This document shows positions 9,955 through 20,615 of a stretch of DNA of 32,765 nt, piece by piece. The stretch covers positions 1-32,765 of the forward strand of contig JAYMTA010000266.1 of assembly GCA_036897625.1 (NCBI GenBank), read 5' to 3'. Source of the stretch: Pelargonium cotyledonis (Eukaryota > Streptophyta > Magnoliopsida > Geraniales > Geraniaceae). Every line of letters starts with the position of its first letter. Position 1 is the first letter of the stretch. The notes beneath the pieces are model-generated. The model was not told the DNA's origin. It saw nothing but the letters and a program-made list of their open reading frames with translations, and ran no database searches. Made by a program: the position numbers and the translations under genes.

Positions 9955-11975
9955 GGGTGCATCTCCAGCAAGTATACCTATGTCGACCTCGTAATATAGG
10001 ACGGTGAAGTTTGAGTTATCGTATCCACAAGGAACTTGAGACGGTTTGTAGTTGTGTACTTAGTGCTAGTGTTATCTTTCCTAAGAAAGCGTGTAAACAA
10101 TATCGGGGGATGGTAATTGTGTGTGTAATCGTGAACCTAAAATGAACATAAAGTAGAGGACTGATTGAAACAAAAGTGATGAGATATGGTACTCGAAATT
10201 TGGAGAAGACGTGAGTCGAGATGTAGTCAATCTTCACGAGATTGATGGTCTAATCTACTCTACCTAGTGTACTGATAGTCGAGGTGGTCACTTGAGCCCG
10301 CGTTTACACACGATGTCCTTCGTAGGGCTCATACGTGACTTAGGGTGAATACTTCATTCTCGGCTTACACCTAGACATAATTTACGCCCTAAGGCATATT
10401 ACTGCAAAGGAGGTCGCGCATACACCCTAGCATAGCGCCTGGCTCTCACGTGGGCATAGAGCAATCTAAGGAATGTTACTTTAATAGAATTACTCCACTA
10501 AAAGGCTCGATTCACACGAACCATCCTATGGTCAAGGCTTGGACTATGCTATGATCTGAGTCATGGGTGATCAAGTCACTTCAAGGCATATCACGACTAT
10601 GTTCATCCCATATGATGTTACTTATGATGTTACTATATGATCCAACAATGCCTTCTTATGATGTTACTATATGATCCAACAATGGCTGGGGTACTGGGGG
10701 TTTTGGTATTAAGAGAGGTAAGGCAATTCCTTTCTGGCTTACAAAGACAACTTTATGAACTTCTAACCCTTAACTTGACTGAGGCCCAGACAGAGCTAAT
10801 TGTCTCTTGGGTAGGGGCTATTCTTAGTCCATGTCGAGTGAAACTCTTGGCATTGGGCGAAGGATCCTTGTCATTTTTGTTGAAAATGATGAGACTTTCA
10901 TATGACTTGTAATAAACCGTATCAACATTTCACGTTTGACACATCATAAAATATTGGAAAGCCCATTTCATTTCCTTCTATTTACGAGTAAAATTTTAGG
11001 GTACGATCTGACCCAATGAGCCGTCATAACCACTCGATTCATTATCTCTACATTAAGGCAATTGAGCAAACTAACCAATCATTCTAGGATCAACTACATC
11101 CGTATCACTTAGGGATTAGTTGAACATAGTCGTGATATGTATGAAAATGACATTAATCAACATAAACATATAATAAGCGTAATAACCAAATTAAGACAAT
11201 AATAATCAAGCAATTGAAACATAAAATTAACCAAACTTAATTAACAATTAAAATAATCTAGAAACAACAAGTATATGTCTAAAATCACAAGGATTGGTGA
11301 TCTCACAATCGAGCAACAAGGGCACAACGATGATCTACCGAAATCGCAAGTGATATCAATCCGCAATTATCCAATTACACAAGTGAAAAGAAAAGCTAAA
11401 AGAGATGAGATAATATGGGATGAACTGGAGTCTCTAGAAATGCAATTGGGAGGTCTGGGAGTGATGTGGAGGAGGTGATATCTTCTAAATTCTGAACCCT
11501 TAGCTCTAAAACCGAGCTTCAATTTATAGACATTCAATAGACTGGCGTGATAGGTGATACAGCAGCGCCACGAGGGTTGACTTATGTTGACAATGCTAGA
11601 GATCATGGTGCTGAGCTATTGACACACGTCTCGTCTCTATTTTAGATTTGAAATTGACAGACTTTGGGCGTCGCAGAGTTAGAGGCTTGTTTCCTTTTTT
11701 CGCTCCCCTTCATGCTCGGACCTGCTCGAAATACCCTTTAAACATCTAAAACACTAAAACTAGCATTATTGAGCACAAAAAAGTGTATAAATTCACGAAA
11801 ACACCAAAAATAAACCAAAGTCAAATTTTAAGACACTTAAGCACAAAGAAGGGCATTTTGGTAATTTCACACTCAAATAAGGGCAATTCAACTGCAAAAA
11901 AAAATAAAAATAACAAAAGGGGGATAGTTATGCATAATTTAGGGTTCAATAACTAGTATAAAATCTGAGTGATCA
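9955..11975 (-). mobile_element. Solo LTR of an Athila-like family, minus strand
   Basis: On the minus strand it begins TGATCACTCAG and shares the attttatactagttat and ccctaaattatgc blocks with the start of the Athila LTRs at 13934 and 21792. Its other end carries the shared terminal module (caagtatacc, gtaatataggac, gaatcc-like). Flanks agaag (9950-9954) and agaaa (11976-11980) are a 5-bp duplication with one mismatch. Deleting the element reconnects the plus-strand LTR copy B directly to its TATA box. No internal domain or partner LTR is adjacent, so it is a solo LTR. The sibling copy is at 426-1724. Confidence 0.75.
10592..11009 (+). other. About 420-bp segment present in this LTR copy only
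   Basis: The sibling LTR runs from caaggctatgc directly into acccaatgaacc (about 697-716), whereas here about 420 bp separate these blocks. The segment starts with a perfect 30-bp direct repeat at 34-bp spacing (10621-10650 and 10655-10684), followed by an open frame of 78 codons beginning ATG GCT at 10679. That frame is leucine-rich (LYELLTLNLTEAQTELIVSW) and was not recognised. It may be an insertion here, possibly a captured gene piece, or a deletion in the sibling. Confidence 0.45.
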
Positions 11976-12474
11976 AGAAACCTATAAATACCCCCTTCTT
12001 CCAAAGAGAAAATGATCTTTCAATCCACACATCACTTCATTTTTCACATTTACTACTCTCTCTAGCTTTCTCTCTCGAGAAGAGCTCAGAGAGCATTTGT
12101 GTCTTACATACAAGTCTTTACTTTCAAGTCTAAGGCACAATCCTGGTAACGCCATCCTAGGTCTTCGTTCCTTTGGTGTGGTTTCTTCTCATATGCTACA
12201 GGTCTACGCACATGGAAGGCATCTTAGCTTGGAAGGAGTTGAAACTTGAGAATTAAGACCCTATACTTCATACCTAAGCAATCAACACTAGATGTTTGAA
12301 CTCTTACGCTAGACACCCTTTCATGCATGGAAAATAAGACTCTACAACAACACACTCCTAGTGTGTTTGTGTTGATCGAAACTCAAAACAGACACATCAG
12401 TTTGATTTCATTGTCTGGAAAGTTTGAAAGTCGCGTTCCCTAATCACTTTACTTCAACACTACAAGAATCTCAC

Positions 12475-12761
12475 ATGGCTACTCCTATACAAAATAGAGT
12501 CCTTGACAATGCTCCCACTCGCAGAGGCCCCAACATGCAAACACTAAGACCTTGCCTCCTACACTGAATCATGCCACTTCAAGGGTGAGGGTCACTACTC
12601 CAGCCCTATTAGTCCAAGATAGGTTAGGGGGTCGCATCAACCCTCATGCTGGCAAGGTGAAGGAGACTAGAGAGAAAATTCAAGAGGAGCTCAACCATGA
12701 CATCCCTATCCTACACGAGCACCTTGATCTTCAGCAACCTAACATTCTTCAGCATCACTAA
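12475..12761 (+). pseudogene. Possible start of a plus-strand retrotransposon gag
   Basis: An ATG at 12475, 76 bp after the end of LTR copy B, opens a short frame ending at about 12567. An overlapping frame continues to a stop at 12759-12761 with polar, charged residues (GKVKETREKIQEELNHDIPI). Position after an LTR and composition suggest the N-terminal part of gag, which is poorly conserved in Tat elements, so no domain can be named. The sequence stops at about 12770, where minus-strand gag sequence of a different element begins. One frameshift is needed to connect the two frames. Confidence 0.4.
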
Positions 12762-12769
12762 CCTGAATC

Positions 12770-13928
12770 GTTTTCTTCTTCCTCTGTTCCACTTGCACAC
12801 CACTCCTAATAGTGATAGTCTTTAAGTCCCTTTCTCTATTCCGAGAATTTTAAGTGTTACTCGGAAGTGCCCCATGTGGTCTTTTATTCAACACTTGAGC
12901 CATCTATCTAATCTGAGTCTCTAGCACCTAAATTGTAGCCCCTGATTATTTTGCACTATTTCTATATTCCTGATAGTTGCAATACTGGCCTTTAACCCAA
13001 CCTTAATGTGAGTAGCAAAAGCCTTCAATATGTCTTCCAACCCTTTATTCAGTTTCCGTTATTGAGTCTAATCTTGCTCTTGCTAATTCGAATTCTACCC
13101 AGGACTCAAATTTTGCATCATTCAATACTGAATCTGATTCCTCTTCTCAAATATGGGAGGACCACTGTTTCTATGATTCTGTTGTCACAGAAGTGCTCAA
13201 TCTGCTTCCTCTGTGAAATCTCATGGTTTAGGCACTCAGATAATAAGCCCTTATATCGCTCCCAAGCCTCATATAAAGATTTCCCATGTTGTTTCTTAAA
13301 CTCTGTGATATGCCTCACTTGTTGCTTCTTAAGCTCTCTTGAAGAGAACTTATCAAAGAACAACTGGACTAACTCTGCCCAGTTTGCTACACTCTTAAGG
13401 TCCAGATTTTGGTACCAAACTAGAGTTCTGTCCCTGAGTGTGTATGGAAATAAATGGAATGCCACATCCTTTAGTGCCATCCATGTGTAGGAGAATGACC
13501 CCGCAATCTTCATGTAAGTCTTCAAGTGCTTGATAGAGTTCTCTAGCTGAGATCCCTAGAATGACCCCATATGATGAATAACATAAATCATCACCTACTT
13601 CAACTCGAAGTTACCACCTTGATGTGGAACCTGTTGCACCCAATCTCCATAGATATTGTCTCACTCGCCCTTGATGGGCTCATCCTCTGGATTAACGAAC
13701 TGCATCATCTAGTTTTGAGGATAGTGATAACCTCCCTACCTTTGCTGATTATTATTTCTTGGTTAGTTTTGATAAGCAAGAGGTGTGAGGTTGGGGTTCA
13801 CTACTCGTCTTTGTACTTTGTTGACTCTAGTTCCACCCCTAGTTCGGGTGGCATCATCTTCTTGACTGTGGTCCAATGGTAGGTCAGTCAGATCATGTTC
13901 CGACATATTATCGGATTGTATAGCTTTC
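12770..13928 (-). pseudogene. Gag of the host Athila-like element, main part
   Basis: Read on the minus strand this continues the gag begun at 23401 across the nested Athila insertion. The first in-frame stop is TAA at 13763-13765. The open segment 13525-13118 holds the gag capsid domain (LFPYTLRDRTLVWYQNL, LVQLFFDKFSSRELKKQQ, KSLYEAWERYKGLLSEC), which is typical of Athila gag. Downstream, after frameshifts, the part near 12850-12780 still shows a QVLNKRPHGALPSNT-like region followed by KTITIRSG, the conserved Athila segment between capsid and protease. Protease and pol are missing because plus-strand sequence begins at about 12770. The gene is dead, with several stops and frameshifts. Confidence 0.8.
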
Positions 13929-13933
13929 TTAAG
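13929..13933. repeat. Target-site duplication, left copy
   Basis: ttaag immediately before the TG of the 5' LTR. It is identical to 23304-23308. Confidence 0.85.
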
Positions 13934-15425
13934 TGATAACTCGTATTTTATACTAGTTATCCGACCCTAAATCATGCCTAAACGAGCACAGTTCTTCTGT
14001 ACTTTACCTCATTTTGAGCTTAATCGTCATCGATCACATCATTTTATGCTCACCTCGTCACCTCTTGGACTTATATGCAACATTTGCATTTTTGGTTCAT
14101 TTTCTTGCATTTTTCGTGCTTATTAGCTCATTTTTGGTCGATATTATGCTTGTGATATATTTCATGTCCATTTCAAGTTAAGCAAGCAGAAATCCGTAGA
14201 ATGTAGGAGCTCGGGAAAGAGGAAAACAAGCCAAGAATGGGAACTAAAAGCCAGCGCGGTGACGCCAAGGCTTTGAGGACGGCAACAGAGAGTACAGAGT
14301 CATTAAAAGTATCAGGTGTCCAGCGCCACAACGCTGGAGCCCGACTCCGCAAAGTCACATATTTGCAACTATAAATACCAAACTTTGGCTCATTTCAGGA
14401 ATGAGGTTTTGTTTTAGCTACCACTTCATTTCCAGCTGAAATTGAGTGAGAGAGAAAAGAAGAGAGGTCCAGAGCTTGGAGAGGGAAATAGAGGAGGACT
14501 TGGAGTGAAGAGATTTGTGATTGTCATCAGCAATCTCCATTTTATGCCTCTAGACCCCTTGTGAGGGCGTGTAAGGTTGGATAATTTACTTTTACTCGTT
14601 GTTTTAGTTTATTAAATCTGAAAATTGTGATTGTTATTCGAATATTTCTCATGATATTGGATTGTAATCGTATTTTGGAATTGAATCTTAAAATGGTTTG
14701 TTTTATGGTTTTTCATTACTTGTCTATGAGTATAAGTTGCTAGTAGTTATTGTTATTAGGGGTGTGAATGATTGTTTTGATTATGTAAATAGTGTTTATA
14801 ATGCTCGTGTGCGTGTTCAATTGGGATTTCTTCGATTTGCTATTCGTAATGTTATTGAGAAAATCGATGGGTTTGTCTCAATCGTTCTTTAGTGTGGAAG
14901 TTTCTTGCACAAAATTGGGTATTTTCACATGAATCAAATCGATTGGGTCGGGTGGTTCAATAGCACAACTTAAGAACTGTCATTCACCCGCTAGGCTAAT
15001 CGTCATGCTAGAGAATGCACAACATCCCTCGTCACGAGCCCTAACTAGGACGACCAGGTACCAAAGATGGCCAGGCAATCCCGACGTTACAACACATTTG
15101 CATTCTGACATTAATTGGATAATTATGGCAAATCAATTTGAATTTGAATTTTAAATTTGAATTTGAATTAATTAATTAATTAATTAATTTCTTAATTGAA
15201 TTTAATTGATTGATTGATTGATTTCCTTATTTATTTATTGTAGACTTTAATTAGTCAAAACAAATATTTTCAAAACCCAATTGTTTATTGCTTACTTTAG
15301 TAACTAGATATTTAATTTCTTATTAATTTACTAATTCAGCAACCAAGTTCATGTGGATCGATATCCAGACTTTATAGTCATACTATTACGAGGTCGAGTC
15401 CGGTATATTTGCCGAACGCACACTA
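13934..15425 (+). repeat. 5' LTR of the Athila element
   Basis: It starts TG and ends cacacta, where the 3' LTR has the canonical cacacca. It aligns with 21792-23303 over its whole length. Near the 3' part it has its own expanded aatt run (about 15165-15190), which is not matched in the other LTR. Confidence 0.92.
14369..14377 (+). promoter_or_regulatory. TATA box of the 5' LTR
   Basis: ctataaata, conserved at 22226-22234 in the 3' LTR, lies about 435 bp into the LTR with the c-caaactttggctc block following in both copies. It is the likely RNA polymerase II promoter of the element. Confidence 0.65.
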
Positions 15426-15431
15426 AGTTTT

Positions 15432-15450
15432 TAGCGCCATTGTTGGGGAT
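15432..15450 (+). promoter_or_regulatory. Primer binding site, tRNA-Asp type, decayed
   Basis: tagcgccattgttggggat lies 6 bp after the LTR end. It differs from the complement of the plant tRNA-Asp 3' end at four positions, all C-to-T or G-to-A changes. This site primes minus-strand cDNA synthesis in Athila elements. Confidence 0.75.
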
Positions 15451-15541
15451 TCAGTAATTAGCTGAATTTTAGATTTTCAGTTTTTAAGTCTTTAGTTTGG
15501 TTTAGTACACTGCAATTGTTTTGTTGTTAGCTTAGCCTCAC

Positions 15542-16740
15542 ATGGTTACGCCAACACAAAATAATTTAAGAAGCAGTGTGGACCGCCAATTTAGGGGTCC
15601 GAAAGCCGATGGAGAGCTGCTTACCCCATTTGGAGGTGCTGTGAACAGTCGCGACGCCGCGGCATTGCCTTTGGGCGCTGCAATTTTTCTTGATGCTACC
15701 CAGCAGCACCAATTTTTGTTGTGGCAACAAAAGCAAACTACTGAGCAAAACCGGTTAGCCTGACATTTGCATAATCAGCAAAAGCAGCAGAGGATCGCCA
15801 TTATTAATCAAGGAATGAGGGATATGTCAAGTACCTCTGGTGAGCAGTTGTATGGAGATTGGACTCCTAAGGTGACTCAGGTGGGAAGCTTCAAAATCAT
15901 TTCGGTGATGATCACTGCTGTGAATACCATCAGTAAGTTCGGAGGTGAGCAAGGAGAAGACCTATAGAGTCATCTCAAGAGATACACTAGGGTGTTAGGT
16001 ACCTTGAATAATTCCATCCGGGACTGACCAAAATGGGCTGGCCCAAAATTTATTTTATTACACCCTAAGTGGTAAAGCAGTTCAGTGGTATCACTCTCTT
16101 CAGTTGGACTCTATTCCCACATGGGAAGTATTGGTCAAGAAGTTCATAGACCAATACTCCTCTTGGGAGGAAAGTAAGAGGTTGATAGCCGTTATCACTG
16201 ACTTCAAGCAAGTCACTGATGAGACTCTTCACGACGCGTGGGAGAGATTCAAGGGGCTCCTAGAAGGTTGCCCAAACTATGGAGTCTCTGAAAAGGATCA
16301 AACCCAAGCTTTTTATCATGGGTTGAATCCTACGTGTTAAGATACCCTCAATTCTTCAAGGGCTGGTTCGATGATGATGTATGTGCCAGACCGAATCAAA
16401 TTCATTTTTGAAAGGGCCGCCCAGAAAAAAGGGAAGAGCACGCGAAGGGGGCATAATGCAGTAGAGCCTGAAGCGATAAAGACCATCCAAGATTAGCTTA
16501 GCAACATCTTGGAAAATAGAAAAAAATCTTCAAAAAACACCTCATGCGAGCCAACAATAGTCTTCCTTCTCTTTGGATAAAATGATGAAGGCGTTTACAA
16601 GCATTAGTACCCAAGACTCCCATAAGGGACGTGAGGAAGTGGAAGTATCGCAAGCTGAGCGATCACTGGCCCTTGACCTTAATGAGATCAACTTGGGGTT
16701 AGGGAGGACTTTGACAGAGTCGGTTCAGAAGATGCCTTGA
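15542..16740 (+). pseudogene. Athila gag pseudogene
   Basis: ATG at 15542 opens a frame with a TGA at 15761 and continues in the same frame to a stop at 15965. A frameshift leads to 16104-16340, which carries the capsid core: SIPTWEVLVKKFIDQYSS, TLHDAWERFKGLLEGC and DQTQAFYHGLNPT. The N-terminal part is rich in Gln and Asn. The AWERFKxLLxxCP signature is characteristic of Athila/Tat gag. Beyond 16340 the sequence gives basic and charged segments with further stops. Gag would form the cytoplasmic particle packaging the element RNA. At least one frameshift and five stops make it non-functional. No zinc knuckle was recognised. Confidence 0.82.
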
Positions 16741-16872
16741 TCGGTAAGAAAGGAAGATGAAGACCTTAGGGAAGAAGAGGAAGGACCCAACACTTTAGGA
16801 ACAGACTTGAGATAGTCTGCTAAGCTGAAGGAAGCTATTGAGGAGAGAAGGAAGGAGCTTGAACCATATCAT

Positions 16873-16902
16873 CCTCCTCCTCCTCCTCCTCCTCCTCCTC
16901 CT
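16873..16902 (+). repeat. (CCT)10 microsatellite
   Basis: Ten CCT triplets at the gag-protease boundary, encoding a proline run in the element's frame (YHPPPP...). Confidence 0.9.
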
Positions 16903-16914
16903 TACCCTTAGAGG

Positions 16915-17526
16915 TAAAACAAGGTCAAGGAAAACAAGTAATTTCAAAATTTCCAGGAGATCCTCAAGTGGTTGAACATCAACATCCCCCTTGTGGATGC
17001 AATTAAGCAAATGCTAGTCTACTTGAAGTTTTTGAAGGACGTCCTTTCTAAGAAGAGAAAGGTGAAAGAGACGAAGGTCATCTAACTTAGTGTCGAGTGC
17101 AGTGCCATTCTTCAACACACAATGCCAGCCAAGTAGAAAGACCTGAGTAGTTTTACTATACCCTGTATCATTGGAGAAAAGAAAGAGGAAAGGGCCCTAT
17201 GTGATTTGGGTGTCGGAGTAAATCTCATGCCTCTCTCCATGTACAAGACTTTGGGTCTTGGAGATCTCAAGAAGACAATTGTGTCTTTGCATCTTGCAAA
17301 TCGATCTATTATCTACTCATCTAGGGTAGTAGAGGATGTTTTGGTGAAAGCTAGAAAGTTTGTCTTTCCTACGGATTTCATTATTCTTGATTTTGAGGTT
17401 GATCCAAAAGTAGCTCTGATCTTAAGAAGACCATTCTTGGCCACTGCTAACACGGTCACTAATGTCAAAGATAGGGAGCTGAGTATGTCAGTAGGACAGG
17501 AGACGATAAAGTTTAACATCTTTTAG
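16915..17526 (+). pseudogene. Athila protease (retropepsin) domain, decayed
   Basis: The frame can be followed from about 16915 with stops at about 16941, 17083 and 17134, and is open from there to a TAG at 17524-17526. The order FQEILKWLNINIPLVDAI, LKDVLSKKRK, SAILQHTMPAK, SSFTIPCIIG, then ALCDLGVGVNLMPLSMYK is that of Athila protease. The aspartic-protease catalytic triad appears as Asp-Leu-Gly at 17203-17211, the Athila variant of DTG/DSG. It is followed by VEDVLVKARKF and ALILRRPFLATA, where the family has LILGRPFL, so a Gly is replaced by Arg. The protease would cut the gag-pol polyprotein. Confidence 0.82.
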
Positions 17527-17534
17527 ACCATGAC

Positions 17535-17860
17535 TTGCCCAAACACCAACCAGCACACTCCTTTGGAGTGAGTGCCATTACAATCTGCGATTCACAAGAA
17601 ATAGTTTGCCTACAAGATGAAAACCCCCTAAACGGAATCCTACAAGGTGTCAATGACTTTTTGGATTCAGGGGACAACAGAGCTAAGATGGAAGAGTTGT
17701 TCAGTATGGTTGAAGAGTTGGAACCTACAGAAGCATACAAGTTTGAGATCCTGGATAGGACTGTGAGAGAATGCGGTTCTAAAGTCGTTAGTGGAAGAAA
17801 CTCTAGTTTTGGATATGAAGCCATTGCCTAACCACTTAAGATATGAGTTTCTAGGTCCTG
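17535..17860 (+). pseudogene. Protease-RT linker of Athila pol
   Basis: An open frame at 17535-17831 carries acidic residues (MEELFSMVEELEPTEAYKFE). A frameshift near 17805 leads into KPLPNHLRYEFLGPE, the conserved linker that precedes reverse transcriptase in Athila elements. No catalytic role is assigned. Confidence 0.65.
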
Positions 17861-17889
17861 AGTAAACTCTACGAATGATAGTGTCAGCT

Positions 17890-18790
17890 AAGTTAGATAA
17901 GGAATAGTGAGGAAAATTGTTGCAAGTGTTGAGGACTCATAAGAGAGCTATCGACTGGAAGATAGCGGACATTCAAGGGATTAACCCTTCCTTCTATATG
18001 CATAAGATCATCCTTGAGGATAAATCTAAGGGTTCAGTCGAGTACCAAAGATGGGTGAACCCGATGATGAAGGAAGTGGTTAAGAATGAGGTCCTCAAAT
18101 GGTTGGATGTCGATATTATATACCATATCTCTGATAGCAAAAGGGTAAGTATGGTACAATATGTACCCAAGAAGGGTGGGATGATTGTGATCACCAATGA
18201 GAAAAATAAACTCATTCCCACCCATACTGTTACTGGCTGGAGGATATGTATGGATTACCGTCGCCTTAATGATGCAATAAGGAAGGACCACTACCCGTTG
18301 CAATTTATTGATTAAATGCTTGATAGGCTGGCAAAGAAGCCATACTATTACTTCTTAGATGGTTAGAGTAGTTACAATCAGATAGCCATAGTTGTGGAAG
18401 ACCAGCACAAGACCACATTTATTTGTCCCTATGACACTTTTGCCTTTAGAAGGATGCCTTTTGTTCTGTGCAATGCGCCAGCTAACTTTTAGCGGTGCAT
18501 GATGGCTATATTCACTGACATGGTGGAAGATATATTCGAGGTCTTCATGGATGACTTTTCAGTCACTGGTGACTCTTTTTAGTCATGCCTGGGCAACCTG
18601 AAAGGGTGTTGCAGAGGTGTGAAGAGATTAACCTTATCCTCAATTGGGATAAATGTCATTTCATGGTAGAGGAATATATAGTCTTGGGACATAGAGTATC
18701 CACAGCTGGGCTTAATGTCGATCGAGCAAAGATAGAAGCCATTGAGAATCTTTCTCTCCCCCTGTTTCTGTTAAAGGGGTGAGAAATTTT
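17890..18790 (+). pseudogene. Athila reverse transcriptase domain, decayed
   Basis: The longest open piece is 17917-18315 (LRTHKRAIDWKIADIQGI, NPMMKEVVKNEVLKWLD, VQYVPKKGG, TGWRICMDYRRLNDAIRKDH). The same frame continues past a TAA at 18313 with YYYFLDG, FRRMPFVLCNAPANF and the catalytic FMDDF box at 18544-18558, in which both aspartates are intact. A later frame (18585-18782) supplies the thumb-proximal KCHFMVEEYIVLGHRVS. Several stops sit at conserved glutamines, for example FID-stop-MLDRL and NF-stop-RCM. The enzyme copied element RNA into cDNA; this copy cannot be made as a whole protein. Confidence 0.88.
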
Positions 18791-19440
18791 ATGGTCCAAG
18801 CCGGTTTCTACCGGCGAATCATCAAAGACTTCTCCAAGATTGCTAAACCCTTATGCAAGATCTTGGAGAAAGATACAAAGTTTGACATGACCCCAGACTG
18901 CTTAGCTGCTTTTAAATAGCTAAGAGCTCGTTTGGTGGAGATACCCATAATTCTGCCTCTCGATTGGACTTTACCCATTTGAGGTGATGTGTGATGCAAG
19001 CAATACTGTCATAGGTGTGGTTCTAGGCTAGCATAATAATAAGCTTTTCCATACTATATACTACACAAGCAAAATCTTGCCAAGGCCGCAGTTGAATTAC
19101 ATAGTGATTGAAAAGAAACTGCTTGTAGTATGTATGCTTTTGAAAATTTTAGGTCCTATTTGCTTGGGACCAAGGTAATTGTCTTCAAATATCACTCGGT
19201 ATTAAGATTCCTATTCGCAAAGAAGGATGCGAAGCTGAGGTTGATTTATTGGGTCCTCCTCCTACAAGAGTTCGATCACTTGTCGAGATTGGAGAATGGG
19301 GGTCCTGCGAACCAGGATGGTGAGTCTGGGAGACTTTCCCAGATGAGCAGTTATTTGCCATTCAGCAAAACGGTAAGGCACCATGGTTCGCAGACTTCGC
19401 GAATTTCTACGCGAGTGGGATTATGCCCTATGGTTTGACG
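18790..19440 (+). pseudogene. RT connection and RNase H domain, decayed
   Basis: FYRRIIKDFSKIAKPLCKIL near 18810-18860 is the segment after RT. PFEVMCDASNTVIGVVLG near 18967-19029 is the RNase H start with the catalytic Asp of CDAS. Then come [22 protein letters not shown] with the catalytic Glu region and, after a frameshift near 19130, [16 protein letters not shown] and a [19 protein letters not shown] stretch. RNase H degrades the RNA strand during reverse transcription. At least two frameshifts and a Gln-to-stop change are present. Confidence 0.75.
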
Positions 19441-19529
19441 TATCAGCAAAGGAAGAGGTTCTACCAGCAAGTGTGATACTATTTTTGGGAGAAACTGTAC
19501 CTCTTTAAATGGTGCCTAGATAATATGAT

Positions 19530-20610
19530 GCGGAGGTGTGTTCTAGAGGATAAGCAACCTGAGATATTGAGCAAGTGCCATAGTGCTCCGTATGGAGGCC
19601 ACCATAAAGGGAGAAGGACTGCTGAAAAGGTCACGTAGTTAGGGTTTTGGTGGCCCACATTGTTCAAGGATTCCTATTGATATGTGATGCAATGTGATAT
19701 TTGTAAAAAATTTGGCAACATCAACCGATAATATGAGTTGTCTCAAAATGGGATCCTAGAATTTGAGGTGTTTGACTGTTGGGGAATAGACTTTATAGGT
19801 CCATTTCCCAAGGCAAACGGCAAGGAGTACATTTTACTAGTTGTGGACTATGTGTCCAAGTGGGTTGAAGTTATGGCTACAGCCAAAGCTGGTGCTCGTG
19901 GTGAAATTCTTGAAATACAACGTGCTTGCACATTTTGGAAGCCCCCAAGCTATCATTAGTGATAGGGGGAACCACTTCAAGAATAGGTAGTTTAAGGCTA
20001 TATGTAATAGATTCGCCATTATCCACAAGATAGCATTGGCTTATTACCCACAGACCAACGGTTAGGCAGAGGTTTCCAATAGAGAGATCAAGCAAATTTT
20101 GAAAAAGATTGTGAAACTTACTAGATTGGATTGGCCTGACCAGCTAGAGGATGCACTTTGGGCATACAGGACAACCTAAAAGACACCAATTGGGACGTCT
20201 CCTCATAGGCTTGTTTATGGGAAAGCTTGCCATTTACCTCTAGAGCAAGAGCACAAGGCATATTGGGCAGTGAAAGACTTTAACTAAATCATGAAGGTTG
20301 TTGGTGATAAGAGGAAGATCCAACTCCTAGAGTTGGAAGAGTTCATAAATGAGTTGTACGAGAATGTCAAGTTATACAAAGAAAATACTAAAAAGTAGCA
20401 TGATCATCGCCTCCAACCGTGGGATATTGAACCCAGACAGTGGGTGCTACTGTACAATTCTCACTTAAAGTTGTTCCCTTGGAAGCTCATGTCGAGAAGA
20501 TTTAGGCCATTTGTAGTGGTGTCTATCTCCGACTACGGAGCTGTTGAAATAAGGAACCCCAACAAGACTGATGGGTCCTTTAAAGTAAATCGGAGAAGAC
20601 TCAATCCCTA
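19530..20610 (+). pseudogene. Athila integrase domain, decayed
   Basis: The zinc-binding N-terminal part shows CHSAPYGGHHKGRRTAEKV, then QCDICKKFGN (HHCC). The catalytic core follows with [20 protein letters not shown] at about 19780-19840 (first Asp), then after a frameshift IISDRGNHF (second Asp) and, exactly 35 codons on, the Glu in the [11 protein letters not shown] segment. This is the D-35-E triad of integrases. The C-terminal part RPFVVVSISDYGAVEIRN ends near NPYG at 20610. Stops include two at glutamine positions and one at a tryptophan position. Integrase would insert the cDNA. Confidence 0.86.
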
Positions 20611-20615
20611 TGGTA

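Larger units (their letters stand above)
9560..12399 (+). mobile_element. Plus-strand LTR (copy B) interrupted by a solo LTR
   Basis: Copy B matches copy A on both sides of the 2-kb insert at 9955-11975. Left of it are gagccaaatgggcc, gcctcacatc, catcaactaatcaag and catgtggcataagg. Right of it follow the TATA box (11981-11990), the transcribed leader, the gctagacaccctt block (12308-12320), the hairpin (12351-12365) and the end cacatca. A segment with ctgactatgc and ctagctcaca is duplicated about 115 bp apart (from 9571 and 9686). The left border is not defined. A gag start follows at 12475, so this is plausibly the 5' LTR of that element. Confidence 0.6.

Noticed and set aside
12400-12425. 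Primer binding site after LTR copy B
   Set aside because: The sequence after 12399 only loosely resembles known plant primer sites; too many mismatches to call.
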